A DNA stretch of 64,000 nt from Agapanthus africanus (lineage: Eukaryota > Streptophyta > Magnoliopsida > Asparagales > Amaryllidaceae). A program made the position numbers and the translations under genes. The DNA lies in the NCBI GenBank assembly GCA_030015575.1, contig CM057349.1, positions 258,101,077 to 258,165,076 of the forward strand, given 5' to 3'. Within the stretch, counting starts at the first letter, position 1, and the number at the start of each line of letters is the position of its first letter. Below are positions 33,726 through 45,840 of the stretch, piece by piece. Under the pieces are notes generated by a model. The model worked only from the letters and a program-made list of their open reading frames with translations, did no database searches and was not told where the DNA came from.

Positions 33726-35852
33726 AAGTTGGTATCAGAGCGTTAGGTTTTTCCTTCGGAGCGTAGGATGACCCTTGGTTGATGGAATAGGTGACTAAAT
33801 TAGAGTGACGTACCGTGGGTATGTTCTGCGGCATACTTACGATACGCTACTCCACTTAAGAAGCCTTAGGACTTATATTTCTTTGCTCAGTATTATATTC
33901 ATTCCTGATCTAGCCTCATCGGTACCAGTTATGGTTTTGCTGCCACGATTACGGGCAGGGAGAGCTACGGCTAGAGTTGCGGTCAGCACGAGCTCGTCAC
34001 GAACGAGGACTGACCAGGGCGTAATTCCGGCGACACACGATTGCGGAGATGTGTCTTTTTACTGTGTTTTCGCGCCACGAGCGTTTGGCGGATCGCCTTT
34101 ATGAGATTACTTGGACGTGGCGATCAGCACTAGAGGATTGAGCCACTGATAGAGGCCAGCCAGACTTTGATGACCATTGAAGTATTGCTTACTCCTGATG
34201 ATTGAGGCACCGTTCAGCATGAAGACGAGCGAGCTAGTTATTGCTGCGAACGACGAGATATCGCCCTAGATGTTGAGATCTTGGGGGATTATGAGGTTTT
34301 AACGAATCGATCGGATGGTTCGACTTCATTCGGATGCTAGGTGGTGAGATGCATTCTTGGGAGACTCCAGATATGAGGATAGCCGTTGGAGCTCAGTCCA
34401 TGCAGCCATGACGAGACGAGTCCGGAGCAGTCGACATTAGAGAAAAGTGGAGTAAGAGGTTCGTACGAGATCTGGATAAGACGATGTTCCACTCCGCCGA
34501 CATCAGAGATGCGATACGCATGCCGAGGCATTGTACTTGGATATACCTTCCAGAAGGAGTCGCGGTGAGTATGCAGCCGTTCCGGAATAAGAAACAGATA
34601 TAGTAAAGGACGATGACTTCCGGACAGTTCGGCAGAGACGAGATTTGGGAGAGATTTCGACAGGACCTTTCTGGAATGAATTACGAGAAGACTTGGACCC
34701 AGGAGTGGTCATGTTATGTGCACCGGCAGGCCAGAGTTCAGGATCGTCGACGAGACATGCTATGAGTGACCACGACAGTTGGCCAGAGATTCTTGGAGGA
34801 TGTGCTTGAGCGGGACTATTCCTCCATACTTGATTTTGGTATTTTAAGCGATCTATTCGCATGATTTGGTTTTGATGGATGAGTTTCATGATATCGTTTT
34901 CATGCGCCATGGTTGCACCTACTGAGTATTTACGATTTTTGCACAGTTTTTGCACTTGAGATAGTTTTCGTGCCTTGGATTTTCGCGCATGTTGAGCGCA
35001 TGTTTTGAGATGCGATTTTGGTGCACACCAGATGCACTCAATCGAGATTTTTCGTGCATGTCAGATGCACCTGATTTTGCTGTCAGGCACACATGTTGCC
35101 TGTGACAGATGCTTCGTGCACACCCGATGCACTTCGATGTTGTTTCTGTGCGCATGTATGGCACATATATGGGTTTTGATTTTCGTGCGCACCAGACGCA
35201 CGTAGTATTCATATGCGTATTTTGGAATTGATTTCTTATACAGCAGTATGTTTTTATGATATTTGCTATGTGTTTTCATACTGAGCAGGACTAGTCAGAG
35301 GATAATACCTGAGTATATTTTGCATTCATTGATAGTTATTGAAGGGATTTCCAAAAAGTGAGCTATAGTCTCAGTATTTACCTACGTGTCTGATATGACA
35401 CGAAATGTTTAAAATAAGGAAACCCTTCTAAATTGTTTCCCAAAACGGCGGAATGTACCTTTCAAACAAAGGTATATATGTATATAGTTATTTTCTTATG
35501 ATAGACGTCCGCCACAGTGCAGTGTTATGCGCATTGCACAGCAACTTAAAAGATTTGGCATGTATTTCCTCCTGATATTTACATGTATAGTTCCGATTTA
35601 TAGCATATCGGTCTTGCTTTGGATTTGGCATTTGTGTCTTCACCTTGACTCCGATGATTGCGGAATGCTTGACGGAGTTTTGATTTCGAGTTATCTGCTC
35701 ATTACTCATGCGCATGCATTGCGCTATGATGCGTTTTATGTATTTATGATTTCGGAGCCCCGGCGATTTGATGGTTTTGGCTGAAATATTTTAGTATTTG
35801 GGGGGAGTTTTAATTTAAATTCGGGGACCGAATTTCTTTAAGGGGGGAAGAT
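33726..35852 (+). mobile_element. GC internal region, non-coding
   Basis: 2.1 kb from the primer site (TGGTATCAGAGCG, 33730-33742) to the polypurine tract (AAGGGGGGAAGAT, 35840-35852). The first part is homologous to GA and GB; a frame around 34430-34620 carries the same EKW-x-K-x-F-x-RD module as GB, with stops. It holds a short GTGCA/TGCAC palindrome array at 34907-35207. No frame could encode Gag or Pol. Confidence 0.86.
34907..35207 (+). repeat. Short GTGCA...TGCAC palindrome array in GC
   Basis: About nine units of the kind described at 5497-6550, including GTGCACACCAGATGCAC and GTGCATGTCAGATGCAC. Entry into the array (CCATGG-TGCACCTACTG-GTATTTA) and exit (GCGCACCAGACG-ACGT) match GA, so the two arrays share borders and differ in unit number. 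Confidence 0.88.
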
Positions 35853-36294
35853 TGTAACGTTTTGAAAATCGTTTCGGTGAAATTTCAAAAAAATCGGTAA
35901 AGTAAGGGGGTTTTCTGTAAAAAGTCAAAATACAAATATCTTTATTATAAAATTAAATATACATATTCTTGCTATGTAATTGCTAGTATTTGGTGTTTAT
36001 TGAGTCATTGGTGAAATTTCAAATTTTCTGAAATTAATTATTTTAATATTATTTTAAGCCGTCACTAATACATTTAATTAGGAAAAATTACAAGTTGGAA
36101 TGAGTTGAAACAAATTTTGTGCATCATAACACATTAAATAAAATTTTATCCTCTGGTTTTTGAAATGAAATCGTTTGCTAAAACGGTTTAGGAAATATCG
36201 AAGAAAAAGGCTTTTTCCGGTGAATTTAGTGTTAACGGGAATTGGGGTAATACATTTATCTTTTTACCTAACCCACACACCCACTGTTAGTTGT
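35853..36294 (+). mobile_element. GC 3' LTR, first segment
   Basis: Starts TGTAACGTTTTG and matches 25929-26380. Cut by CC after CCCAC (36290-36294). Confidence 0.93.
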
Positions 36295-37972
36295 ATGTAT
36301 GCCCTATAGGCCAGTATTGTATAGATGATGTATATTATATTGGATGCTTGGACATATATAGAGATGACTTTCTTGCTCGATATGATAGTATGCTATCTGG
36401 TTACTCTTTATCTTAACATGTACACTTGTCTCTTTAAACTGTCTTATAGTTACATGTTGATAAAGCCCTTCGGATGTGTACTTGACTACCAGGACTATGA
36501 TGTAGATCATACTAGTGGGGACATGGTAGTCCATAAGTACATCCTTCAAGGTCCCTAGTCGTGGGTGTATCGAGACGGGGCATCGATATACCAGAGTAGA
36601 CTAGCGTATACGCTTCTCGACCCATGAGATGGGCGATGGATGATCCCATATCCATTGATGTTTGACATCAGAGATGGTATACGGGTGCTCAGTGGAGACT
36701 GGGTACACTGGACGGACTCGCCGAGAACTCCCAGATGGTATTATACCTCACGTCAGATGGCAGTTCTCAGGTGACACTTGTACAGGTTAGTCTGTAGACC
36801 CGAGATCGTCATAGAGTCTTGTGTGATTCCTACTGTGCTTTGATCTCCACCTTACCACGTCCATGAGGGTGTGCAAAACGGTGGTCTTTGGGTACAGTCC
36901 CGAGTCACATAGAGGCAATGAGCGATAGGAGGGGTTTCGTCTCTCCCGGTATTGGGGGTTGATGTTGCGCAGTGCTCGATTGGCCGTAACAGGGAAGTCC
37001 CTGGCCAGGGCTGATCAGAGATTTGCTGGTAAGTGTTACCAGTAGTTTCTCGACCCGTTATGAGCCTCACATCGGCACGACTTATCGGTTATTGGGGTCT
37101 GACGTATACCACCCCTAGACTTGATATGCGACATATCAGACGAACAGACCGGACTGTACGGTAAGTGTTACTGGTTGGATTCACAGGAGTGTGAGCGGGC
37201 TAGCTCGTCGATCTTCTGATCGCTCAATACCCGGGTGGCCGTTACGTTTGGCAGACCGCTTGCGGCTTGTGGGTGCTTGATATGATCATCATCTGCTACC
37301 GACGTATTGACGAGTCTTTAGAGTCCTACACAGAGGTTTCCAGGCTCAAGCGAAATGAAATAGGAGCGCATATGAGATATGTGCAGGAGCGAGAATAATG
37401 TGTGTATGTGATACCGTATTTCATTCTCGCGATGAATGTGTCGATTGGTTATATGCGATATAACCTAGATATCGAATCAAGGATTGATTCGATAAGCCGA
37501 TACATAGGATACTAGTCGGTTATATGCGATATGACTGGATCGTTAAATCAAGTGTTGATTTAATGATTTAATGTATAATTATATATTTGATATATTACTT
37601 TGCATTAACTAGTATTGGTTCATTTTAAAAGGATTTTCTCACTTGATGCACATTGTATATGTGATATATTTTTGTGCACTTGTTTGTATCATGTTTGATG
37701 ATACTTCCTCACTTGGGTTTGTGTAAAGATTAAACCATGGTTACATGTATAATGGTTAGGGTTTTGATTATTTACTTAGTTATTTATTTATTTATTCATT
37801 TTGGATATTATTAAGAATGGTGGCTTATTTTGTTTCTATGTTGAAGCTTCTTGAAGCTTTGACAAAGTCCACCATCCTTATCTCATCCTTAACCCTAACC
37901 ATTCCTACTAACCTTAGTTTAATCTCTACACTTGACCATGGTCAAGATATGATAAGTATTCATATTAGTTTC

Positions 37973-39865
37973 TGTTAGTGTTTATGCCCTAGAAGGCCAT
38001 TACTGTATCATACTAGTTTGTATATTACTTAATGGAAGCTTGGGATATTCACATGTATATGACAGTCTTGCTAAAAATGGTAGTATGCTACTTGGTTTTT
38101 CTATCTCAATATGTGAGTGTACGTATTGATAAAGCTCTTAGGATCTTGCTTGTCTACCAGCGTTGTGATGGCAGTCACACTAGTGGGGGCTGGGTAGTCT
38201 ACAAGCACATCCTTATTCAGGTCCCTGGTCGTTGGATTATCGAGACAGAGCATCGATATCCGGAGTAGACTAGTGTGTACGCTTCTCATCCCAGTTGGGG
38301 AGATGGTCTGTCCCACAGCCGTCAGTACGTCGTACTGGAGATAGTATGCAGGTGCTCGTTAGGTTACGGGTACACCGGACAGGACTCACAGGGAACTGTT
38401 GGTTGGTTTGATACCAGTCGTCAGTAAGCAGTTCCCAGGTGACATGAGTACAGCGTAGTCCGCAGACTTGACACTGCTACTTCGCCTCGAGTGTGTCCCA
38501 CTGTTCTTAGATTGCTACCCTACCACGGCTCATAGGAGTCGTGCAAACAGGTAGCAGTTGGGTGCAGTCCCGAGCACTTGGAGGCAGTGGCGGTTAGACA
38601 GGATTCGTCCCTCCCGGTATTGGGAGTAGATATCGTGCTGTGTCAGAGAGCCTTTACGCAAAGTCCCTGGCCAGGGCAAGCGAGATTTGCTGGTAGGTTC
38701 CAGTAGTTTCTCAGGGTGTAATGGGCTTCACTCCGACACGACTTATACCGCTATTAGGGGACTGACGCTTGCCGCCCCCTAGGCCCGATATGCGATAGTC
38801 TTGGACGAACGGACCGGACTGTATGGAGATTGTCACATCAGACTCAGTAGGAGTTCGGATGGGTTTCCTCATCGGCCTTCTTATCGACAACTACCTGGGG
38901 ACCGTTACGTACAGCTAGTGCCGCTTGCGGTCTGTGGTTAAACCCACTGCCAGCGTAGTAGTCGAGTCTCTAGAGTCCCACACAGAGAGTTTCCTACTCC
39001 AGGCGAAACGATATAGAGGTCGCATGGTTTTGCGACAAAGGGTGCGGACGCATACGTGCGTTTACGCACGTACGACTTTCGGACAGTTTTTACCAGTCGG
39101 CTTTGGTTTAAGCCAGTTACTGGTATCCGGTTATTGGATTTTTACAGTCTAAAGTTTTTCCGTATTTTTGCGGATTGGAGGGGCGTTCTCGTAATTGTAC
39201 GAGAAGCTTCTAGAAGATGTGACTAAGGAGGTTAAGGTGACATAAGCTTTGGATAAGATTAGTGATGTCATGAGGGTGATTCATCATGATCATTAATGCA
39301 CCATAAATGCTTAATGACTCATGTTAATGAATCACCTCTTTTCATTTATGAAGCATGCTTATTCATTTCTTTTATTCATTATTCTAAAATAAGAATGCTT
39401 CATAATATATTATGATACACTCTCTCTCATCTCATTATCTCATCTCACATTCTCTCTCCTCAAGCTCTCATCTTCAAGAGACTAATCCTTAATCCTCATG
39501 TGTTGAGATCAAAGGTTTAGTTAGACTTTAACATCCATTACCTTCACTCTATATCATCCTTTCTTCTTTGATTAGCAATCAAAGTAGATTAGTTGCCTCA
39601 AGTTAGAGGTGTAGCTTGGAGTTTTGCTCTCGGGTGGATCGTCTACTACCTAGAGAAGGCCGAGGAGAACAAGGAGATCGTAAAGACGAAGGACTAGTTT
39701 CATTTGGTATAATCCCTAAACACAATAGTTAAGAAACTCTTTGTGTACGGTTATTTATAGTTTAGCTTCGATTCAAGCGGTTAGTCGATGTTCGTTCTTT
39801 AAACTTGATCGTTTTTGAAAATTCCGCCTCCCCACAAGTACTGGGGTGTACTACATCGACTTACA
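37973..39865 (+). mobile_element. CD 5' LTR
   Basis: TGTTAGTGTT...ACTTACA, 1893 bp. The homologous 3' LTR is 45841-47734. The LTR tail contains the CTCGGGTGGATCGTCT stretch shared by all copia LTRs in the window. Confidence 0.95.
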
Positions 39866-39866
39866 G

Positions 39867-39878
39867 TGGTATCAGAGC
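39867..39878 (+). other. CD primer binding site (tRNA-iMet)
   Basis: TGGTATCAGAGC one base after the LTR end. Confidence 0.94.
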
Positions 39879-40002
39879 CTCGCTAAACACTAAATAACTT
39901 GATTGCAAATTTGTACGAATTTCGAACGGAAAAACGAAGCCGGAAAACCCTAAATCTGTTCAGTTTCTGTCGAACTTAAAATGATGTCCAAAAATTTTTC
40001 AG

Positions 40003-41873
40003 GTAAGTTCAGAGAGCTTGAAAAGACACCAGAAGAACACCCAAGAAAAACAGTCACCTGAATCGCCTAACTCGCCGCGGAACCGCGGCCTCAGCCTACT
40101 GAGTCGCCGCGCTTCCGCCGCCGAGTTGGCGAGTCAGGAGCTGATTTTTCTTCTGTTGCTTCTGTGTATTATTTGGGGTTTTCTGGAATATTTAATATTT
40201 GCTCAGGTTACAGTTTAACAGAGCAGATTTTGGAGCAATATTGATGTTGTTTAATCGATCGAAATTGTACAGTATTTGCATATTGGATTAAATCTGTGAT
40301 TGTTTAATGTGTTCGTAAACCTCCCCTAACTGCTAGTATGTCGGTTGGCAGGGGGTTGCACATTTCTGTAATGGTTATATCTGTTTGTGCATATAAACTG
40401 TATTGGACTGTTGTGGTGTATAGCCGGGGTTTAGCAATGGGTTATTGTTTAATTCATTTGTTGTAAATGTAATTTGTTGTAATATTATTTTGCGGGGCAC
40501 ATCCAGGTTGCGGTTGTAGCCACCGTTGTATTATTTCATTTTACTGTTTTTGCTCCTAGGACTGACCCAAGGTGGGGTACACAAACTGCCGGGCGGGTAG
40601 TTTGCCGTACCCGTAGGGGTCGAGGGTGGGGTATCGGCTATTCATCACAACTGTGTAATCTGTCTTTTCTTGCAGGCTCAAAAGAAATACAGATTGCTTG
40701 CAAATCCAATATTGTTTATCTGTGTTCTGGAATGAATATCATTGCGTCAGACGAATGTAAAATATCTATATATATGATAGCTATTTAGACGTCACTTATG
40801 TTTTACACCCGCGCTAGCCCAGCCCCCGCTCTGTCGTTAGTTAAGTAACCTAACGGGTGATGACGGGACCCAGTGGCGAATACGGATGGCATAAGAGGAC
40901 GTTGTATTTTCGTTGTTTTCTGCAATGATAGGTTAATGATGGGACGCATTATCTATAATGCAAAGTAAAACAAACCAAAGTTTAAATCGTTGGAACAATT
41001 TAAAAGAAACCACTCGGTTATTTTTAAAACAGATATTTTTAAATGCGGAGCTTTAACCACTCCTCTTAAAAGCTATCAGGTTCCTTCGGTTATATCAAGT
41101 TCACTACGTTCACGGTTTCGCCAAAACCAGTCGTAGCCCTCCGTCATTTCTTATGGATAGTCAGTAGTATTCAAGCTATGCTTGTTGGCATATGTCAAGG
41201 CATAGTGTTTGGTAGCTGCTGGGGTATTCATTTGTTGCATAGATAGATGTGTTGGTTTGGGACAGTCGCATTACCTTGTTGGCATACGTCAAGGGTATAT
41301 ACGGGTGGGTTCAAATTAACAAGATAATGATGGGCAGAACTTGACATGTGACTTATGATTTGTTGGCATACGTCAAGGTCATAAGAGCATGGGGCAAAAA
41401 CTAATATCGGGAATTTCTAAAGAAACTGAAATTTGCAAAGAGATGCATACCATTTGGAGTTTGATGAATGTTGGTAGGATTCCTTCAACATTATCATACG
41501 ATGATATTTGGATCCCGATCCTACTGTGAGTATATGCTACTTATCAGGATATTCGTCACTTAACGATCAATGCTATAAACCTAGTAGGTGTCCAGAAAGG
41601 TGTCAGCGGGGTTACGCCCCCAGAGAAAAGAGGTTATTTAATTAAGGAACTTCGCGAAAGCGTTGGAAAACCTCCCTCGAAGTATCGACACTGGCCTGGC
41701 TGAACGGTTAAGCAAGTATTGTACGGTGAGAATAGTCCTGGCTAATTCTTCTTTTATGGTTTGAGGAAGGATTCGAGAAACAGTGGGAGCCATCCAGTTT
41801 AGATAAACTAAAAACCACTCTAAACTTGCAAGAGCATCATGCTAAAGAGTTTTCTTCTCTCTCCTAATTGCAG
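40003..41873 (+). other. Predicted leader intron of CD
   Basis: A full-consensus donor TTTCAG|GTAAGT (junction 40002/40003) and an acceptor with a long pyrimidine run ending in TAATTGCAG (junction 41873/41874) bracket almost the whole leader. Upstream of the donor two tandem ATGs (39981, 39984) open a short frame. Joining the exons puts that frame in phase with the gag start at 41885 and adds 11 residues, with no stop. Donor strength plus frame continuity makes chance unlikely. The leader also holds the three spaced 19-nt repeats (41182-41378). Splicing is inferred. Confidence 0.6.
41182..41378 (+). repeat. Three spaced 19-nt repeats in CD leader
   Basis: TTGTTGGCATACGTCAAGG at 41276-41294 and 41360-41378, and one with a single change (TATG for TACG) at 41182-41200. 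Spacing is 94 and 84 bp. The corresponding repeats in CC have a different sequence but the same number and spacing. Confidence 0.92.
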
Positions 41874-41884
41874 CGACCCTGAAA

Positions 41885-44800
41885 ATGACTGGACTTAAGT
41901 TACTTTTAGAAAAGAATATACTGACGGGGCCAAACTATAAAGATTGGCTGCGGAATGTCAAAATGGCCTTGACCTATGACAAATTGGTGTACGTCCTCAC
42001 CGCTACGGCACCTGCTGTCCCTGGTCCCAAATCCAGCAATGCGGATAAGGAAATCCGCAAAACCTGGGATTTAGATTGCGCGAGAGCCAAGTGCATCGTG
42101 CTTGCCTCGATGAACAATGAACATCAGAGGAGGCACGAGGATATGTCTCTAGATGGCATATTTCTCCATACAAAGGAACTTTATGGAGAGCAATCTCGTA
42201 TAGCAAGATACGAGACCTCTAAGAAATTGTTTCGAGCGAGGTTGGCTGTCGGGTCATCGGTAGGTGAACATGTCCTACAGATGATCGGCTATATAGAAGA
42301 GCTCGCAGACCTTGGGACGACTTTGGATAATGAGCTCTATACAGACCTTATTCTCCAGTCCCTTCCTCCCACCTACGCCCAGTTTATCCTCAACTTCAAT
42401 CTTCAAGGAAAAGAAGTTGAACTTGCGGAACTCCTGAACATGTTAAGGAGTGCAGAGGGCACCTTGCAGAAGGCAAGGGAAACACCCGCTATGTTTGTTG
42501 GCGGTGCATCTTCTTCCGGGTCCAAGGCTAGGGCCAAAGGAAGGAAGAAGAAGGCCGCACCCAAACCTAGAGGAGGTGTTAGTAAGGTGAGAGGGAAGGG
42601 AAAGAAAAAGACTGCAGTACCGATAGTTGGCCAGGATGAGTGCTTCCATTGTCACAGGAAAGGGCACTGGAAGAAGGATTGCAAGGCGTGGAACGCCAAG
42701 AACCAGGAACCGAAGCAAGCTGTGGCTTCGACTTCAGGTGTGTTTGTAATTGAGAATTGTCTGTCGATCAACTCTACTTCCTGGGTATTGGATACCGGAT
42801 CAGGATCTCATATTTGCAATTCATTGCAGGCACTGAGAAACCGTAGAGTGCTGAAGGAAGGTGATATGATCCTTAGGGTTGCTAACGGAGCTAGCGTGGG
42901 AGCTGCGTCCGTCGGGGATTATCACCTAGGATTGACGAGTGGACATATTTTGGTTTTGCATAACTGTTATTTTGTACCCAGCTTAACGTGTAATATCATA
43001 TCAGTTTCCTTGTTATCAAATAAAGGTTATGATTTCACGTTTGTAAGAGATGTTGTTAACATCCACCTTAATCATGGTTTGATTGGGTCCGGTACTCTAA
43101 ATAACGGTATATATGTTTTAAACCAACTCCAAATTTTCAATGTCCAGAACACACTAAAAAGAAAGTCTCCAGATTTAAATAAAGCTTTCTTATGGCATTG
43201 TAGACTGGGTCACATCAATGAGAGAAGGTTGACTAAGTTGCATAGAGAAGGATATTTGGACACATTCGAATATCAATCTTATGACACTTGTCAATCTTGT
43301 CTCAAAGGAAAGATGACAAAGACTCCATTTACTGGACAAGGAGTAAGAGCGAGCGAGCTCTTAGGACTCATACACAGTGATGTATGCGGTCCAATGTCTA
43401 CACATGCAAGAGGTGGTTATTCCTACTTCATTACTTTTACAGACGATTTCTCTAGGTTTGGACATGTCTTCTTGATGAAGCATAAATCCGAGGCCTTTGA
43501 GAAATTCAAGGAGTACAAGAGTGAAGCGGAAAACCAAACAGGCAAAAGTATTAAGACACTGAGATCTGATCGAGGTGGAGAATACTTAAGTGCCGAGTTC
43601 CTAGGTTACCTAAAAGAGAAAGGAATTCTCTCTCAGCTTACTCCTCCATACACTCCACAGCATAACGGTGTATCGGAGAGACGGAATCGAACCCTATTGG
43701 ATATGGTACGATCCATGATGAGTAATGCTGAGTTACCGCGATCTTTCTGGGGGTATCCGCTAGAATCAGCGATACATCTTTTGAACAGAGTTCTAACCAA
43801 AACTGTGCCTACCACACCATATCAGATATGGAGTGGGAAGAAACCCTATCTTCAGTACCTGAAGACATGGGGATGTCCAGCTTTTGTAAAAAAGCAGCAT
43901 CCGGACAAGCTCGAGGCACGCTCAGTAGAGTGTAAGTTTATGGGATATCCAAAGAACTCTACAGGATATTGCTTCTATTACGCAGAGGAACAAAAGGTTT
44001 TTGTTTCTCGTCATGCCCGCTTCTTAGAAACTGAATTTTTGGAAAATCAGAAGAGTGGGAGCGCAGTAGAACTGGAAGAAATTCCAGAACCACAAGCTGC
44101 TACTGAAAGTTTGGTAGAACCAGAGGTTCAAGAAGAACAGAACATTCCCGCGCCCCTCCGCAGGAGTAGTAGGCCGTCTCATCCGCCTGAGAGATACTAC
44201 GGTTTTCTCATAGACGGGGATAGAGAGGATTGCATCATAGATGATGATGAACCTACTGACTTCCGGCAGGCCATCCAGAGCGGCGACTCGGTACGATGGC
44301 TAGATGCAATGCGGACCGAAATGGAGTCCATGTACACCAACAAAGTATGGACTTTGGACTTTGCTCCAGATGGGGTAAAACCCATAGGATGCAAATGGAT
44401 CTTCAAGAAAAAGATTGGTGTAGATGGACAGGTGGAAACCTATAAGGCTAGACTTGTTGCAAAGGGTTTTCGTCAAAGACCTGGTTTGGACTATGACGAA
44501 ACTTTTTCTCCAGTGGCTATGCTCAAATCCATTCGGGTCCTTCTTGCTATTGCTGCCTTCCATGATTATGAAATCTGGCAGATGGACGTAAAGACGGCTT
44601 TTCTGAATGGAAATTTAGAAGAGAGCGTCTATATGGATCAGCCAGAGGGTTTCAATCAGAGTGGGAGCAGCGGGAAAGTATGCAAGCTGCTTAAGTCCAT
44701 TTATGGACTAAAGCAGGCATCGCGGAGTTGGAACATCTGTTTTGATGAGACAGTCAAAGAATATGACTTTATCAAAAATCCAGATGAACCGTGCATATAT

Positions 44801-45826
44801 AGTAAAGTTGTGGCCAGAAGTGTCGTATTCCTCGTCTTGTACGTGGATGACATTCTATTGATAGGAAATGACATTCCTATACTACAATCTGTCAAAGGAT
44901 TCTTGTCACACAGGTTCTCCATGAAAGACCTGGGTGATGCCTCTTACATTCTGGGGATCCGGATCTATCGTGATAGATCCAAGAGGATGTTGGGACTTTC
45001 GCAGTCCAGGTATATCGACACTGTACTGAAAAGATTCAGTATGGAAGATTCTAAGCGCGGTAATCTACCGGCTTGTCACGGAATCACCCTCTCCAAAGAG
45101 ATGTCTCCCAAGACTGATTTGGAAAGGGAACGCATGTCTATTATACCCTACGCTTCTGCGGTAGGCTCTATAATGTATGCGATGTTATGTACCAGACCAG
45201 ATATAGCTTACGCATTGAGCGTGGTAAGCCGGTATCAGTCAGACCCAGGGGAGAAACACTGGATAGCAGTAAAGAACATTCTCAAGTACCTGAGGAGGAC
45301 TAAGGAGATGTTCTTGGTTTACGGCGGAAAAGACCTCAGGTTGGAGGCCTTTGCTGATTCCGGCTTCCAGAGTGATAAGGACGATTCCAAGTCCATGTCG
45401 GGTTATGTCTTTACCCTCAATGGAGGGGCGGTGTGCTGGAAGAGCTCCAAGCAGGACACCGTTGCAGACTCGATGATGGAAGCGGAGTATATAGCTGCTT
45501 GCGATGCCGCAAAAGAAGCAGTCTGGATGAAGAAGTTCCTAACAGAACTTCAGGTGGTTCCTACCATAGTTGATCCAATACCTCTGTATTGCGACAACAA
45601 CGGAGCTATAGCTTTAGCGAAGGAACCAAGGTCCCATCAGAAGTCCAGACACATCTTGAGGCGGTATCACCTGATCAGGGAGATCATTGATCGTCAGGAG
45701 ATCGAGGTTCGGAGAGTTGCTTCTGAAGAGAACATTGCTGATCCATTCACGAAGGCCCTTCCTCAGATTCAGTTCGAGAGGCTACTCGAGATCATTGGTC
45801 TACGATATGCCAGTACATGGCCCTAG
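41885..45826 (+). CDS. Copia Gag-Pol polyprotein of CD (intact)
   Basis: 1313-residue single frame. Gag occupies about residues 1-250 and ends in a basic stretch and a CX2CX4HX4C zinc knuckle (253-266) that binds element RNA. Protease has DTGSGSH (303). The pre-integrase HCRLGH is near 438-443. Integrase shows D499, D562 and E598, a D-D-35-E triad. The RT has KARLVAKGFRQ, MDVKTAFLNG and the active site YVDD (986-989). RNase H shows D1158, E1199 and D1237. The stop at 45824 lies 12 bases before the polypurine tract. All catalytic residues are present. The translation start may instead be at 39981 if the leader intron is removed. Confidence 0.96.
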   Translation: MTGLKLLLEKNILTGPNYKDWLRNVKMALTYDKLVYVLTATAPAVPGPKSSNADKEIRKTWDLDCARAKCIVLASMNNEHQRRHEDMSLDGIFLHTKELYGEQSRIARYETSKKLFRARLAVGSSVGEHVLQMIGYIEELADLGTTLDNELYTDLILQSLPPTYAQFILNFNLQGKEVELAELLNMLRSAEGTLQKARETPAMFVGGASSSGSKARAKGRKKKAAPKPRGGVSKVRGKGKKKTAVPIVGQDECFHCHRKGHWKKDCKAWNAKNQEPKQAVASTSGVFVIENCLSINSTSWVLDTGSGSHICNSLQALRNRRVLKEGDMILRVANGASVGAASVGDYHLGLTSGHILVLHNCYFVPSLTCNIISVSLLSNKGYDFTFVRDVVNIHLNHGLIGSGTLNNGIYVLNQLQIFNVQNTLKRKSPDLNKAFLWHCRLGHINERRLTKLHREGYLDTFEYQSYDTCQSCLKGKMTKTPFTGQGVRASELLGLIHSDVCGPMSTHARGGYSYFITFTDDFSRFGHVFLMKHKSEAFEKFKEYKSEAENQTGKSIKTLRSDRGGEYLSAEFLGYLKEKGILSQLTPPYTPQHNGVSERRNRTLLDMVRSMMSNAELPRSFWGYPLESAIHLLNRVLTKTVPTTPYQIWSGKKPYLQYLKTWGCPAFVKKQHPDKLEARSVECKFMGYPKNSTGYCFYYAEEQKVFVSRHARFLETEFLENQKSGSAVELEEIPEPQAATESLVEPEVQEEQNIPAPLRRSSRPSHPPERYYGFLIDGDREDCIIDDDEPTDFRQAIQSGDSVRWLDAMRTEMESMYTNKVWTLDFAPDGVKPIGCKWIFKKKIGVDGQVETYKARLVAKGFRQRPGLDYDETFSPVAMLKSIRVLLAIAAFHDYEIWQMDVKTAFLNGNLEESVYMDQPEGFNQSGSSGKVCKLLKSIYGLKQASRSWNICFDETVKEYDFIKNPDEPCIYSKVVARSVVFLVLYVDDILLIGNDIPILQSVKGFLSHRFSMKDLGDASYILGIRIYRDRSKRMLGLSQSRYIDTVLKRFSMEDSKRGNLPACHGITLSKEMSPKTDLERERMSIIPYASAVGSIMYAMLCTRPDIAYALSVVSRYQSDPGEKHWIAVKNILKYLRRTKEMFLVYGGKDLRLEAFADSGFQSDKDDSKSMSGYVFTLNGGAVCWKSSKQDTVADSMMEAEYIAACDAAKEAVWMKKFLTELQVVPTIVDPIPLYCDNNGAIALAKEPRSHQKSRHILRRYHLIREIIDRQEIEVRRVASEENIADPFTKALPQIQFERLLEIIGLRYASTWP

Positions 45827-45828
45827 TG

Positions 45829-45840
45829 CAAGTGGGAGAT
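45829..45840 (+). other. CD polypurine tract
   Basis: GCAAGTGGGAGAT directly before the 3' LTR (TGTTAGTG, 45841). The same tract precedes the CC 3' LTR (54419-54428). Confidence 0.88.

Noticed and set aside
38032..38268. 78-codon ORF repeated at 45900-46136
   Set aside because: Repeated only because both are CD LTRs; CC, CB and CE LTRs do not keep the frame.
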